64,000 nt of DNA from Alphaproteobacteria bacterium (GCA_020632875.1 JACKET010000001.1:124001-188000), one strand, 5' to 3'. Shown: positions 45,627 to 54,260, numbered from the stretch's first letter. The notes: a model not told the origin generated them from the sequence alone. Made by a program: numbers and translations.

Positions 45627-46730
45627 TCAGAGAGGGGCGTCGGTGGGGTTGGGCTCGTACAGGAAGTACCCGGTCGCGCGCCGGTCGAGTTGCGGGTAGT
45701 AGTCGTCGATCCAGAGGTGGACGCGCGGGCCGACGACCTGTGCGGCGATGCCCAGGATCTTGCTCGGCTGGTTCGTCACGCCGATGTCGCGGATCGGGTT
45801 GTCGGGGCTCTTCACCCAGTTGATGCCGTCGACGCTCGTCGCGACGTTGAGCGTGGTGTTGTTCGCGGCCACGAAGTTCGTGCCGGGCACGGGCACGTAC
45901 TCTTTGATGCCCGTGTAGAACATGTAGTACGTGTCTTCGAGCTTCACGACGGCCGCCGCGGCCATGCCGCCCGCGTCGTACGTGTCGCCGGCGGTCAGCA
46001 CGGGCGAGTTGTTCGGCGCGAGGTTGTTCACGTCGGACCCGGCGATCGTGTAGACCTGGCACACACCCGACTGATCCGGCCCGCCCGCGATGTACCCGCG
46101 CAGGCCCTCGCCCGGCGTGTGGGTGAGCGCGAGCGGCCAGCAGTACCGCACGCCGTTGACGGGGACGGTGAGATCGAAGACGGGCCGGTCGGCGTTGAGC
46201 GCGACCCAGCTCTGCCCGTCGTCGGAGGTCATGAAGCCGAGCCCGTTGTCGCCGGTGTTCAGGTTCAGGCCCTGGTAGGCGAGCACGTACTGCATGGCAT
46301 CGGAGTCCCACACGACCGTGACGCCATCCATCGACGAGGCGCGCCACGTGGGCGGGGCCTGCGTGAGGAGCGGGTTGGCGGGCTGCGGCTCCCAGTTGGT
46401 GCCGTCGGCGCTGATGGCGTAGCCGAGCCCATAGGAGCCGCTCGACGGCTCGTCGGCCGTGTACCACATCTGGTAGAACGGGTGCCCCAGCACGACCTCG
46501 GCGTGGAAGCCCGTGGAGCGCACGCCGCCCGCCCAGGCCTCGCCCGAGTCGGTGAACACCGGGTTGCAGTCGTAGCGGCGGAACAGCGAGGCCTGCGTGC
46601 CGTCGAAGGCCACCTCTGTGAACCCGCACTCGGTCACGTCCTCGGGGTTCACCTGCACGGGCTGCGCGCCGATGGTGTAGTCCTGCGTACAGGACACGAG
46701 GAGCAAGGCGAGGGGGGCAAGGCGGTGCAT
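45627..46730 (-). CDS. Lipoprotein with glycosidase-like five-bladed propeller
   Basis: This 367-residue lipoprotein has lipobox LLLVSC at about 9-14 and start ATG 46730 with GGAGGAACCCG before it. The body reads like a five-bladed beta-propeller of the GH32/43/68 kind: blades begin with PFYQMWYTADEPSSG, YGLGYAISADGTNWEP, GLGFMTSDDGQSWVAL and TYYMFYTGI, and each has the 'W-x-x-x-x-x-P' or 'SxDGxxW' pattern. No clear Asp-Asp-Glu catalytic triad was confirmed, so substrate binding or sugar hydrolysis are both possible. It may act on an extracellular glycan. No neighbour supports a pathway. Confidence 0.78.
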   Translation of the reverse strand: MHRLAPLALLLVSCTQDYTIGAQPVQVNPEDVTECGFTEVAFDGTQASLFRRYDCNPVFTDSGEAWAGGVRSTGFHAEVVLGHPFYQMWYTADEPSSGSYGLGYAISADGTNWEPQPANPLLTQAPPTWRASSMDGVTVVWDSDAMQYVLAYQGLNLNTGDNGLGFMTSDDGQSWVALNADRPVFDLTVPVNGVRYCWPLALTHTPGEGLRGYIAGGPDQSGVCQVYTIAGSDVNNLAPNNSPVLTAGDTYDAGGMAAAAVVKLEDTYYMFYTGIKEYVPVPGTNFVAANNTTLNVATSVDGINWVKSPDNPIRDIGVTNQPSKILGIAAQVVGPRVHLWIDDYYPQLDRRATGYFLYEPNPTDAPL

Positions 46731-46776
46731 CGGGTTCCTCCGGACCCACAGCTTAGCGGAGGAATCCGGCCGATGA

Positions 46777-47043
46777 CTACTGATCGAGCCCGTAGACGTG
46801 TTGGCACTCGACGATGGCGAACGTGTCGCACTGGGAGTCGATGACGCACTGGGCCTGCCCGGCCACGTCGGCGCCCTGCGAAGAATCGTACGCACAGCCG
46901 TCGAGGCAGCTCGAGAGGTCGGGGAACGCGGCGTACCCGCAGGTCTGGACGAGCTCGCGGCACATGTCGTCGCACGGGCCGTTCGCCACGCCGCTGCCCG
47001 AGCAGCCGGCGAAGAGGAGCAGCGGTAGGGCGTAGCGGAACAT
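46777..47043 (-). CDS. Small Cys-rich lipoprotein (88 aa)
   Basis: This lipoprotein has lipobox LLFAGC at about residues 9-14 and a start set by GGAGAGACGC just before ATG 47043. It has seven cysteines after the lipobox in CDDMCRELVQTC, SSCLDGC, AQCVIDSQC and VECQHV, so three or more disulfides are likely. The pattern DDMCxxLxxxC resembles the Cys-rich C-terminal part of the copper monooxygenase-like protein (27321-28877). Function unknown. Confidence 0.72.
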   Translation of the reverse strand: MFRYALPLLLFAGCSGSGVANGPCDDMCRELVQTCGYAAFPDLSSCLDGCAYDSSQGADVAGQAQCVIDSQCDTFAIVECQHVYGLDQ

Positions 47044-47067
47044 GCGTCTCTCCACGAAGCCCGGGGA

Positions 47068-48042
47068 CTATACCCGACCCGGCGCGAGCCGACCGGGTGC
47101 GTACCACTCGACGTTGTTGGGCCAGCGGAAGCGGCCGAGCGACACGCTGATGCTGGCGCTCTCCGCGACGACCTGATGCCACCACCCGGCGGGCAGGAAC
47201 ACCGCGTCGCCCGGATGGATGACGGTCTCCCACCACGTGACCTCGGCCAGGTCGCCCTCTTGCGGGAGGCGCGGATCGACGCGGTTGAACACGCCGTCGG
47301 TGGTCTCGAGCAGGGCGGTCTCGAGCGGGGAGGCGAGCCACACGCGCTTCGCGCCCACGCGCTGCACGAGCCAGGCCGCGGACTGGTCGTGGTGCAGCGG
47401 CGTCACGGTGCCGGCCGGCCCGATCCACAGCCGCGCGCCGGGATTCGCGCGGTCGACGCCGGGCAGCCCGCCGATGCCGCCCTTCAGCTCGGGCAGATCG
47501 TCGAGCAGGTCGTTCCGACCGACCCCGTAGCAGTCGTCGCCCCCGGGGCCCGCCATCTTCTCGAGCAGGGCGGAGAGCGGCATGCGGGTGCAGAGCGCCT
47601 CGCGCTTCGTCCACCAGCGGGGGTGCTTCGACCGGCCCTCGAGGACCTCGATCTCGACGTGCCCGAAGCGCTCGCCGAGGCCCTCGAGGGTCCACTCGGG
47701 CCAGTCGCGTGCCGCGCCGCGAAGGACGACGGGGCGGTGCGCCGTCCAGCAGTGGGTGAAGAAGGCGACATCGTCGAGCGCGTCGACCTCGAGCGCGTGG
47801 CCCCGCTCGAAGTGCCGGCGGAGGCGGGACGCCTGCTCGGTCGCCGCGCTCCGGTGCACGACCCGGCGGGCCGCGGCGAGGATCGGATCGCCGAGCACGC
47901 CGGAGACCAGCGCGAGGGCCTCGTCGTCGGAGAGGCCCTGCGCGGTGAGCACCGACGACAGCCCGACGGGATTGGCGCCGCGCAGCAGGTTCTCGGCGAG
48001 CCACCCGATCCACTCGGGGGCCACGTCGGTGCGGTCGGTCAC
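47068..48042 (-). CDS. JmjC/cupin_8-type 2-oxoglutarate-dependent oxygenase-like protein
   Basis: This 324-residue cytoplasmic protein belongs to the JmjC/FIH-like cupins. Candidate iron ligands are His217 and Asp219 in PLHHDQS and His289 in PAGWWHQV, with Lys232 in GAKRVW as the 2-oxoglutarate partner. RPVVLRGAARDWPEWTLEGL early in the chain is typical of the family. Related enzymes hydroxylate Asn, Asp, His or Arg residues of repeat proteins. The GTG start at 48042 overlaps the stop of the proline-rich lipoprotein gene (GTGA), so that protein is an obvious candidate partner or substrate. Catalysis is inferred from the intact ligand set. Confidence 0.87.
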   Translation of the reverse strand: MTDRTDVAPEWIGWLAENLLRGANPVGLSSVLTAQGLSDDEALALVSGVLGDPILAAARRVVHRSAATEQASRLRRHFERGHALEVDALDDVAFFTHCWTAHRPVVLRGAARDWPEWTLEGLGERFGHVEIEVLEGRSKHPRWWTKREALCTRMPLSALLEKMAGPGGDDCYGVGRNDLLDDLPELKGGIGGLPGVDRANPGARLWIGPAGTVTPLHHDQSAAWLVQRVGAKRVWLASPLETALLETTDGVFNRVDPRLPQEGDLAEVTWWETVIHPGDAVFLPAGWWHQVVAESASISVSLGRFRWPNNVEWYAPGRLAPGRV

Positions 48043-48554
48043 CGGGTGAGCGGCACCGCGGGGAGCGGCGACAGGCCGGACGGCGAGTACGGCGGAGGCG
48101 GCGGCATCGGCGGGATCGGGTCGGTGTCACCGGTGTCGGGCGGGGGCGGCGGCATCGGCGGCACCGCATCGGTGTCGCCGGTGTCGGGCGGAGGCGGCAT
48201 CGGCGGGATGGCGCCCGTGTCGCCCGTGGGCGCCGGCATCGGCGGGACGTCGGTGTCGGGCGGGGGCATCGGGGGCAGCGCGCCCGTGTCGCCGGTCGGA
48301 TTCGGCGGCGGCATCGGCGGGACGTCGGTGTCGGTATCCGTGTCGGGCGGCGGCATCGGCGGGACGTCGGTGTCGGTGTCCGTGTCGGGCGCCGGCATCG
48401 GCGGGATGTCGGTGTCGGTGTCGGTATCCGTGTCGGGCGGCGGCATCGGCGGCGGCATAGGCGCGATGATGTCGGTCTCTTCGGTGTCTTTCGACCCGCC
48501 GGGACAGCCGGACAACAGCAGGGCCACGAGGGGCAGGGGAGTGATCGGTCGCAT
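48039..48554 (-). CDS. Proline/aspartate/threonine-repeat lipoprotein
   Basis: This 171-residue lipoprotein has lipobox LLLSGC at about residues 11-16. From residue about 30 the chain is a set of blocks of PPMPPP or PPMPAP separated by DTDTD or TGDTG spacers (for example DTDTDTDIPPMPAP, DTDVPPMPPP, TGDTGALPPMPPP). No globular domain is seen. Blocks of the same sequence recur with silent differences at the DNA level. It is followed directly, with GTGA overlap, by the JmjC-like gene. A surface-exposed flexible stalk or an oxygenase substrate is possible. Confidence 0.82.
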   Translation of the reverse strand: MRPITPLPLVALLLSGCPGGSKDTEETDIIAPMPPPMPPPDTDTDTDTDIPPMPAPDTDTDTDVPPMPPPDTDTDTDVPPMPPPNPTGDTGALPPMPPPDTDVPPMPAPTGDTGAIPPMPPPPDTGDTDAVPPMPPPPPDTGDTDPIPPMPPPPPYSPSGLSPLPAVPLTR

Positions 48555-48563
48555 CCCCGGATG

Positions 48564-49055
48564 CTAGCCGGCGCTTCGAACGTCCGCGAGCGCTCTTTCG
48601 GCGCGCGTCGTCGCGAAGAGATCGCCGGGCTTCGCGAAGGCCGTCTGGATGGCGCGACCGACGGCATCGGCCAGCGGCGGCGTGCGGATGATGCGGCCAT
48701 CGTCGAGCAGCAGGTGCACGGCCCCGTCGCGGTGGTCGGCGCCGAGGATCCGCTCGCGTGGATAGTGCTGCCGCCCGATCTGGAGCCCCGCGTAGGTCGC
48801 GACGACCGGCACGGGCCCCGAGAGGCGCGCCGTGAGCCACAGCGGGGCGGGGCTGCCGAGGGCGAGCAGCGCGGCGAGCCCCGTGGAGGCGGACGATTCG
48901 AGCCCTGGCACCACCATCACCGCCAGGCTGGACGCCATCGCGACGCCGATCATCCCGACCGACACGAGCACGGGCACGCCCGCCATCAGGGTGCTGCCCG
49001 AGCCCGGCAGGACCGTGACGGCCACGCCGTCGTGCGACCAGCGGGGTTCGTCCAT
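48564..49055 (-). CDS. Small membrane protein of unknown function
   Basis: This 163-residue protein has two hydrophobic segments (about 23-50: LMAGVPVLVSVGMIGVAMAS; about 62-78) and a C-terminal soluble part (GLQIGRQHYPRERILGADH, VHLLLDDGRIIRTPPL) with a small beta-sheet look similar to bacterial PH-like domains. It lies 8 nt after the DM13 lipoprotein stop and 9 nt before the Pro-rich lipoprotein start. All are on the minus strand, so one transcript could carry the set. No family recognised. Confidence 0.68.
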   Translation of the reverse strand: MDEPRWSHDGVAVTVLPGSGSTLMAGVPVLVSVGMIGVAMASSLAVMVVPGLESSASTGLAALLALGSPAPLWLTARLSGPVPVVATYAGLQIGRQHYPRERILGADHRDGAVHLLLDDGRIIRTPPLADAVGRAIQTAFAKPGDLFATTRAERALADVRSAG

Positions 49056-49063
49056 GCCCCATC

Positions 49064-49483
49064 CTACCGCGGAGGGCGGAAGATCCCCTCCCCGAACGAC
49101 ACGCCGGCAGGGATGCACCACAGCGTGAGGAGGTTGAAGTCCTCGAAGGTCGTGCCCTCGGGCAGGTCGAGGGAGAGGGTCTCGCCGTCGATCGCGGTGC
49201 CGACGAGGTTGTCGGTGAGCTCGAGGTCGCGGTTGAAGTCCTCGCCGTCGACGAGGAGGAAGACGCGCGCGTTGATCCCGCCGCCGTCGTAGGTGAAGTC
49301 GCGCAGCTCGATGGTCTCGGCGTCGACGATCACGGCGGTGCCCCCGACGTCGTGGAAGCTCCCGTCGATCTCGGCCTCCCAGCCGATGTCCGGCACCTCG
49401 TCCGCGTCGAGCACGCCGTCTCCGTCGCCCACGGCGCCCCCTCCGCAACCGACCAGCGCGAGCAACCCGATCCACCGCGTCAT
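49064..49483 (-). CDS. DM13-domain lipoprotein
   Basis: This 139-residue lipoprotein has lipobox LLALVGC at about 7-13, and start ATG 49483 with AGGAGGTCCGG before it. The mature part is one DM13-like domain: DGSFHDVGGTAVIVDAETIE, LRDFTYDGGGINARVFLLVD, then LPEGTTFEDFNLLTLWCIPAG. DM13 domains are small beta-sandwiches that may take part in electron transfer, often next to monooxygenase-type proteins. The conserved Cys (LWC) is present. It may work with the JmjC or membrane protein encoded downstream, but that is speculative. Confidence 0.83.
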   Translation of the reverse strand: MTRWIGLLALVGCGGGAVGDGDGVLDADEVPDIGWEAEIDGSFHDVGGTAVIVDAETIELRDFTYDGGGINARVFLLVDGEDFNRDLELTDNLVGTAIDGETLSLDLPEGTTFEDFNLLTLWCIPAGVSFGEGIFRPPR

Positions 49484-49559
49484 CCGGACCTCCTGCACCC
49501 AGTATGCCGCGTCCGGCATCCGGTTACCGCGCACCCTGTGTCCCGGATACACGCACCTG

Positions 49560-49573
49560 CCGACGCGCGTCGG
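49560..49573. promoter_or_regulatory. 14-bp palindrome before leuS
   Basis: CCGACGCGCGTCGG is a perfect palindrome that ends just before the leuS ribosome site (GGAGGAGTG). It could form a short hairpin in the leader or be a protein site. No leader peptide or T-box features are visible. Confidence 0.4.
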
Positions 49574-49585
49574 ACTGGAGGAGTG

Positions 49586-52126
49586 ATGCGCTACGACCAT
49601 GAGGCCATCGAGGCCAAGTGGCAGCAGTACTGGGCGGCGAACGAGACGTTCAAGACGCCCGAAGACCGCACGGCCCCGAAGTACTACGTGCTCGACATGT
49701 TCCCGTACCCCTCGGGCAGCGGGCTCCACGTCGGGCACCCGAAGGGCTACGTCGCGACCGACATCGTGCGTCGCGCGAAGCGCATGATGGGCTTCAACGT
49801 GCTCGGCGTCATGGGCTGGGACAGCTTCGGCCTCCCCTCCGAGCGGCAGGCGGTGAAAGAGGGCATCCACCCCGAAGAGGTCACGCGCCGCAACATCGAC
49901 ACGTTCCGCGGCCAGCTCCAGAAGCTCGGGCTCGCGTACGACTGGTCGCGCGAGTTCGCGACGAGCGACCCCCGCCACTACAAGTGGACGCAGTGGATCT
50001 TCCGCAAGCTCTACGAGCAGGGGCTCGCCTACCAGGCCGACGTCGGCGTGAACTGGTGCCCCGCGCTCCAGACGGTGCTGGCCAACGAAGAGGTCAACGA
50101 CGGCAAGTACGTCGAGACGGGCGACCCGGTCGAGCAGCGCACCATGAAGCAGTGGATGTTCCGCATCACCGAGTACGCAGAGCGCCTGCTGGCGGGCCTC
50201 GACGGCGTCGACTGGCCCGAGAGCACCGAGAAGAAGCAGCGCGAGTGGATCGGGCGGTCCGAGGGCGCGCAGTTCCGCTTCGACGTGAAGGGGACCGGCG
50301 AGAGCTTCGAGGTCTTCACCACCCGTCCCGACACGCTGTTCGGCTGCACCTACGCGGTGCTCGCGCCCGAGCACCCGCTGGTCGAGCGCATCACCACCGA
50401 CGCCCAGCGCGCGGCCGTCGCGGGCTACCTCGAAGAGACGCGCGCGAAGACCGATCGCGACCGCACCACGCAGGCCGCCGATGCGCCCAAGACCGGCGCG
50501 TTCACGGGTGCCTTCGCGATCTGCCCCGTGAACGGCGAGGCCGTGCCGATCTGGATCGCCGACTACGTGCTCGCGTCCTACGGCACGGGCGCCGTGTTCG
50601 CGTGCCCGGCCCACGACGAGCGCGACTACGCCTTCGCGAAGACCTTCGGCCTGCCCGTCCGCGAGGTGGTGGCGGGTGGCGACGTGTCCGCCGCGGCGTA
50701 CACGGGCGACGGCCCCCACGTGAACAGCGACTTCCTCGACGGGCTCGACATCGCCGCCGCGAAGACGCGCATCATCGCGTGGCTCGAAGAGAACGGCATC
50801 GGGAAGGGCACCATCCAGTACAAGCTGCGCGACTGGCTGTTCAGCCGGCAGCGCTACTGGGGCGAGCCCTTCCCGATCGTGTTCGACGACGCGGGCAACC
50901 CGCACCTGCTGCCCGAGAGCCAGCTCCCGGTCACGCTGCCCGAGCTCGACGAGTACAAGCCCACGACCGGGCCCGACGGCGAGCCGCTCCCGCCGCTGGC
51001 TCGCGCGACCGACTGGGTGAACAGCCCCTACGGGCGCCGCGAGACGAACACGATGCCGCAGTGGGCGGGGTCGTGCTGGTACTACCTCCGCTTCCTGTCG
51101 CCCGACCGCGACGACGTCGCCTGGGATGCCGAGGAGGAGAAGTACTGGATGCCCGTCGATCTCTACGTCGGCGGCAACGAGCACGCCGTGCTGCACCTGC
51201 TGTACGCGCGCTTCTGGCACGAGGTGCTGTTCGATCTCGGCCTCGTCACGACGCCCGAGCCGTTCCAGCGCCTGTTCCACCAGGGGATGATCCACGCGCT
51301 CGCGTACAACGACTCGCAGGACATGCGGGGCAAGTTCTACTACCCGGAAGAGGTCGACCACAGCGACCCTTCGTCCAGCACCGCCACGGTGAAGGCCACC
51401 GGCGACACCGTCTTCGTGAAGAACATGAAGATGAGCAAGTCGCGCTACAACGTCAGTAATCCCGACGATCTGTGCAGGGAGTACGGCGCCGACGCGCTGC
51501 GCCTGTACGAGCTGTTCATGGGCCCGCTCGAAGAGGGCGGGCAGTGGGAGGACGCCGGCGTGGCGGGCACGAAGCGGTTCCTCGACCGCGTGTGGCGCCT
51601 GGTCGTCGACGAGGACACCGGCGAGAACACCGCCAAGCTCGTGCCGTCGGCGGACGACAGGGACCTCGACCGCGCGCTGCACGGCGCGATCAAGAAGGTC
51701 ACCGAGAGCGTCGACGACCTGCGGTTCAACACGTCGATCTCCGAGCTGATGAAGTTCGTGAACGTGGCGACGAAGGCCGAGAAGGTGAGCATCGACGCGA
51801 TGGAGGCCTTCCTCCGCGTGCTGTCGCCATTCGCACCGCACATCGCCGAAGAGCTGTGGCAGCGGCTCGGCCACACCGCGTCGATCGCGACGGCCGCGTG
51901 GCCCGCGTGGGACGAGGCGAAGCTCGTGGTCGACTCCATCACGCTCGCCGTGCAGGTCAACGGCAAGGTGCGCGGCACGGTCGAGGTCCCCGCGGATGTC
52001 GACCAGGCCGGGGCGCTCGCGGCCGCGAGGGCCGAGCCGAACGTCGCCGAGTGGCTGTCGAAGGGCGAGCTGAAGCGCGAGATCTACGTGCCCGGGCGCC
52101 TCGTGAACCTCGTCGTGAAGATGTAG
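49586..52126 (+). CDS. leuS: Leucyl-tRNA synthetase LeuS
   Basis: This class I synthetase attaches leucine to tRNA-Leu. The 846-residue chain, normal length for bacterial LeuS, starts MRYDHEAIEAKWQQYWAAN behind GGAGGAG. The HIGH-type motif appears as LHVGHPKGY (about 47-55). The editing domain includes TTRPDTLFGCTYAVLAPEHP and the KMSKS loop appears as NMKMSKSRYN (about 610). The C-terminal domain ends NLVVKM. The order is typical of bacterial LeuS. It is divergent from the DM13 lipoprotein and convergent with the lipoprotein at 52128 (1-bp gap between stops). Confidence 0.98.
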   Translation: MRYDHEAIEAKWQQYWAANETFKTPEDRTAPKYYVLDMFPYPSGSGLHVGHPKGYVATDIVRRAKRMMGFNVLGVMGWDSFGLPSERQAVKEGIHPEEVTRRNIDTFRGQLQKLGLAYDWSREFATSDPRHYKWTQWIFRKLYEQGLAYQADVGVNWCPALQTVLANEEVNDGKYVETGDPVEQRTMKQWMFRITEYAERLLAGLDGVDWPESTEKKQREWIGRSEGAQFRFDVKGTGESFEVFTTRPDTLFGCTYAVLAPEHPLVERITTDAQRAAVAGYLEETRAKTDRDRTTQAADAPKTGAFTGAFAICPVNGEAVPIWIADYVLASYGTGAVFACPAHDERDYAFAKTFGLPVREVVAGGDVSAAAYTGDGPHVNSDFLDGLDIAAAKTRIIAWLEENGIGKGTIQYKLRDWLFSRQRYWGEPFPIVFDDAGNPHLLPESQLPVTLPELDEYKPTTGPDGEPLPPLARATDWVNSPYGRRETNTMPQWAGSCWYYLRFLSPDRDDVAWDAEEEKYWMPVDLYVGGNEHAVLHLLYARFWHEVLFDLGLVTTPEPFQRLFHQGMIHALAYNDSQDMRGKFYYPEEVDHSDPSSSTATVKATGDTVFVKNMKMSKSRYNVSNPDDLCREYGADALRLYELFMGPLEEGGQWEDAGVAGTKRFLDRVWRLVVDEDTGENTAKLVPSADDRDLDRALHGAIKKVTESVDDLRFNTSISELMKFVNVATKAEKVSIDAMEAFLRVLSPFAPHIAEELWQRLGHTASIATAAWPAWDEAKLVVDSITLAVQVNGKVRGTVEVPADVDQAGALAAARAEPNVAEWLSKGELKREIYVPGRLVNLVVKM

Positions 52127-52127
52127 G

Positions 52128-52862
52128 TCAGAAGTCCTCGGAGAAGCCGAAGTCGAGCACGACGTGCACGTCGCAGGCCTCGAAGCGCGCTTCGCCTTCG
52201 AGGGTTCCCACCACGGGCCCCTCGTAGTCGGCGCGCAGCTGGAGGCCGTAGGTGACGCGGGCGTGGTCGGGGTCGTCGACCGTCACCTCGAGCATCCCCT
52301 CGGCGCCGAAGCGCTTCGGCTCGGGCTCGAGCACGAACCACTCGCGCTCGTCGGGCGTGGAGCAGTCGAGGGTCTCCGCGGCCTCGAGCCAGCCGTTCTC
52401 GCGGTTCCACAGGATGTCGGTGCCGAAGTACGGCCCGCGGCCACCCGTGTAGTAGAAACCCGTCTCGGGAGCCCCGATGGCGTCGTCGTCGAAGCCGGAG
52501 AGGCTCGTCGTGAGCCACATGCCCACGGCATCCTGCGCGCGGGCGCGCTCGGCGTAGACCTCGCGCTCGAGCTCGCACAGCTCGTGCAGGCTGGCGCCCT
52601 CGATGAGCGCCCGCTCCCAGGCCCGGTACGCCGTGTTCTGGTACTGCTGCTGGAGGAGCGGGCACTGTGGCCGCTCGGAGCCGAGCAGGAGGAAGTGCTG
52701 CACCCACTGGCCCGGAACGGGCTGGATCGGGGGGACGATCGGGTGGATGCGCACCCAGGTGCCGTCGGTTCGCAAGCTCGCGTCGAGACCTTCGAGCACG
52801 AGGGTCTCGGGAGGGGCGCACGCGGCGAGGGCGAGGGGGAGGAGCAGGGACCGGACGTTCAT
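52128..52862 (-). CDS. Lipoprotein of unknown function (244 aa)
   Basis: This 244-residue lipoprotein has lipobox LALAAC at about 10-15. The first half is helical (CPLLQQQYQNTAYRAWERAL, ELCELEREVYAERARAQ) and contains GQWVQHFLLLGSERP. The second half has ETGFYYTGGRGPYFGTDILWN and strands ending HVVLDFGF. Two cysteines lie in the helical region and one near the C-terminus. No homologous family was recognised. It is divergent from the repeat-linker lipoprotein at 52929 (66-bp gap) and convergent with leuS. Confidence 0.75.
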   Translation of the reverse strand: MNVRSLLLPLALAACAPPETLVLEGLDASLRTDGTWVRIHPIVPPIQPVPGQWVQHFLLLGSERPQCPLLQQQYQNTAYRAWERALIEGASLHELCELEREVYAERARAQDAVGMWLTTSLSGFDDDAIGAPETGFYYTGGRGPYFGTDILWNRENGWLEAAETLDCSTPDEREWFVLEPEPKRFGAEGMLEVTVDDPDHARVTYGLQLRADYEGPVVGTLEGEARFEACDVHVVLDFGFSEDF

Positions 52863-52928
52863 GCTCCCACGATAGCGCGTCCCACGGTGACCGGCGGGGA
52901 TGCTACAGTCCGCGTGTGAGGAGGTGAC

Positions 52929-53582
52929 ATGCGCGGCTTCGTCGCCGGACTGATCCTTTTGGTGGCGTGCTCGCAGAAGCTCCAGCCCATCGACACCGAC
53001 ACGACCCCTCCGGTGGATGGCGACGCCGACGCCGACGCGGATGCGGATGCCGACGCCGACACGGATGCCGACACCGACGTGGGGCCGCAGCTCGACTGCG
53101 TCAATCCGTACGACACGCCGGTGCCGGGCTCCAACATCGCGTTCCCGACGTGCGTGACCGAGCAGATCTACTGCGGGCAGACGATCTACGCGACGACCGT
53201 GGGCGGCACGACGTTCTACGACTACGACTGGTGGCTCGACGTGCAGTCGCTGGGCGCGCTCATCAACAAGCCCGAGAAGGTCGCCGGTCCCGAGCGGGTC
53301 TACGCCATCGAGGGCGTGTTCTCCGGCCAGGTCGTCACCGCGACCGTGCAGTCGTGCAACGAGGTCTGGGCGAGCTGGATCTCGATGGGCGATCTCTCCG
53401 ACTACTGCGACGACTACACGCAGGCGCCGAAGCAGCACTTCTACGAGGTGCAGGGCCGCTACCTGCAAGAGGCCGACATCCCGAACAGCTCGGTGGGCGT
53501 CTACAGCATCGAGATCATCGTCGACTCGGCGGTCAACACGCCCGGCAACTTCCTGATGACCATCGAGTGCGAAGGCCCGTGA
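52929..53582 (+). CDS. Lipoprotein with short Asp-Ala/Asp-Thr linker (first of tandem pair)
   Basis: This 217-residue lipoprotein has lipobox LILLVAC at about 8-14, an Asp-rich stalk (residues about 30-52), and a beta-rich domain with CVTEQIYCGQTIYATTVGG, then GPERVYAIEGVFSGQVVTATVQSC and ending LMTIECEG. The next gene shares CVTDLIQCGQTIYGTNVGG, GPERVYKIIPG and LHVECFE, so the two are tandem paralogues. Conserved Cys positions indicate disulfides. The Asp-X stalk is a small version of that in the protein at 3387-5066. The stop overlaps the next start by GTGA. Confidence 0.83.
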   Translation: MRGFVAGLILLVACSQKLQPIDTDTTPPVDGDADADADADADADTDADTDVGPQLDCVNPYDTPVPGSNIAFPTCVTEQIYCGQTIYATTVGGTTFYDYDWWLDVQSLGALINKPEKVAGPERVYAIEGVFSGQVVTATVQSCNEVWASWISMGDLSDYCDDYTQAPKQHFYEVQGRYLQEADIPNSSVGVYSIEIIVDSAVNTPGNFLMTIECEGP

Positions 53583-54205
53583 GGCTCGTGCTGCCGGCCC
53601 TGCTCGCCCTCGCGGCGTGCAAGAAGGGCGACGCACCGCCGATCGAGGCCGACACCGACACCGATGCCGACGCCGACGCGGATTCCGACACCGACACCGA
53701 CACGGATTCCGACGCCGACACCGACACCGACGCGCTCGACTGCACGCCCGGGGCCTACCCCACGCCGGCTCCGCCGGGCGACACGTGCATCGAAGACTGC
53801 GTGACCGACCTCATCCAGTGCGGGCAGACGATCTACGGCACGAACGTCGGGGGCTCGACGTGCTTCGGCACCAACCCCGGCGAGGCGTTCTTCATGTGCT
53901 CGGGCACGAGCCAGGGCGACGATCTCTCGGGCCCCGAGCGCGTCTACAAAATCATCCCGGGTGCGACGATCAACGCGCTCGAGGTGCGGCTCCAGTCGTG
54001 CGAGCCGAGCAAGCTGCTGTGGCACCGCTCGTCGCAGAGCTGCCACTCCGAGCCCCTCTCGGCGTGCGACTTCGCGCGCGAGGGCACGCCCACCGACCAG
54101 AACGACGCCCTGCTCGTCGGCTCGCTCGGCGAGGTGCACTTCATCGTCGAAGGCGACCAGAACGACGGCGGGAACTTCATCCTGCACGTGGAGTGCTTCG
54201 AGTAG
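53579..54205 (+). CDS. Lipoprotein with Asp-Thr/Asp-Ala/Asp-Ser linker (second of tandem pair)
   Basis: This 208-residue lipoprotein starts at GTG 53579 by GTGA overlap and has lipobox LLALAAC at about 8-14. A stalk of Asp-Thr/Ala/Ser pairs occupies about residues 24-52. Its globular part repeats the plan of its neighbour (Cys-x7-Cys-G-Q-T-I-Y, and a terminal HVECFE), with extra cysteines in WHRSSQSCHSEPLSACDF. A small tandem duplication of surface lipoproteins is the likely origin. It is followed by the kinase gene after 55 bp, with a short hairpin CGCCG/CGGCG just after the stop. Confidence 0.82.
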   Translation: MRLVLPALLALAACKKGDAPPIEADTDTDADADADSDTDTDTDSDADTDTDALDCTPGAYPTPAPPGDTCIEDCVTDLIQCGQTIYGTNVGGSTCFGTNPGEAFFMCSGTSQGDDLSGPERVYKIIPGATINALEVRLQSCEPSKLLWHRSSQSCHSEPLSACDFAREGTPTDQNDALLVGSLGEVHFIVEGDQNDGGNFILHVECFE

Positions 54206-54260
54206 CGCCGGCTCGGCGCGCACCGTGGCTCGTCCCGTCCCAGTCGGCTAATCCGGCACT

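Noticed and set aside
49501..49585. T-box or leader-peptide control of leuS
   Set aside because: Only about 100 bp separate it from the divergent gene. No specifier loop, T-box sequence or Leu-codon run is present, only a 14-bp palindrome.
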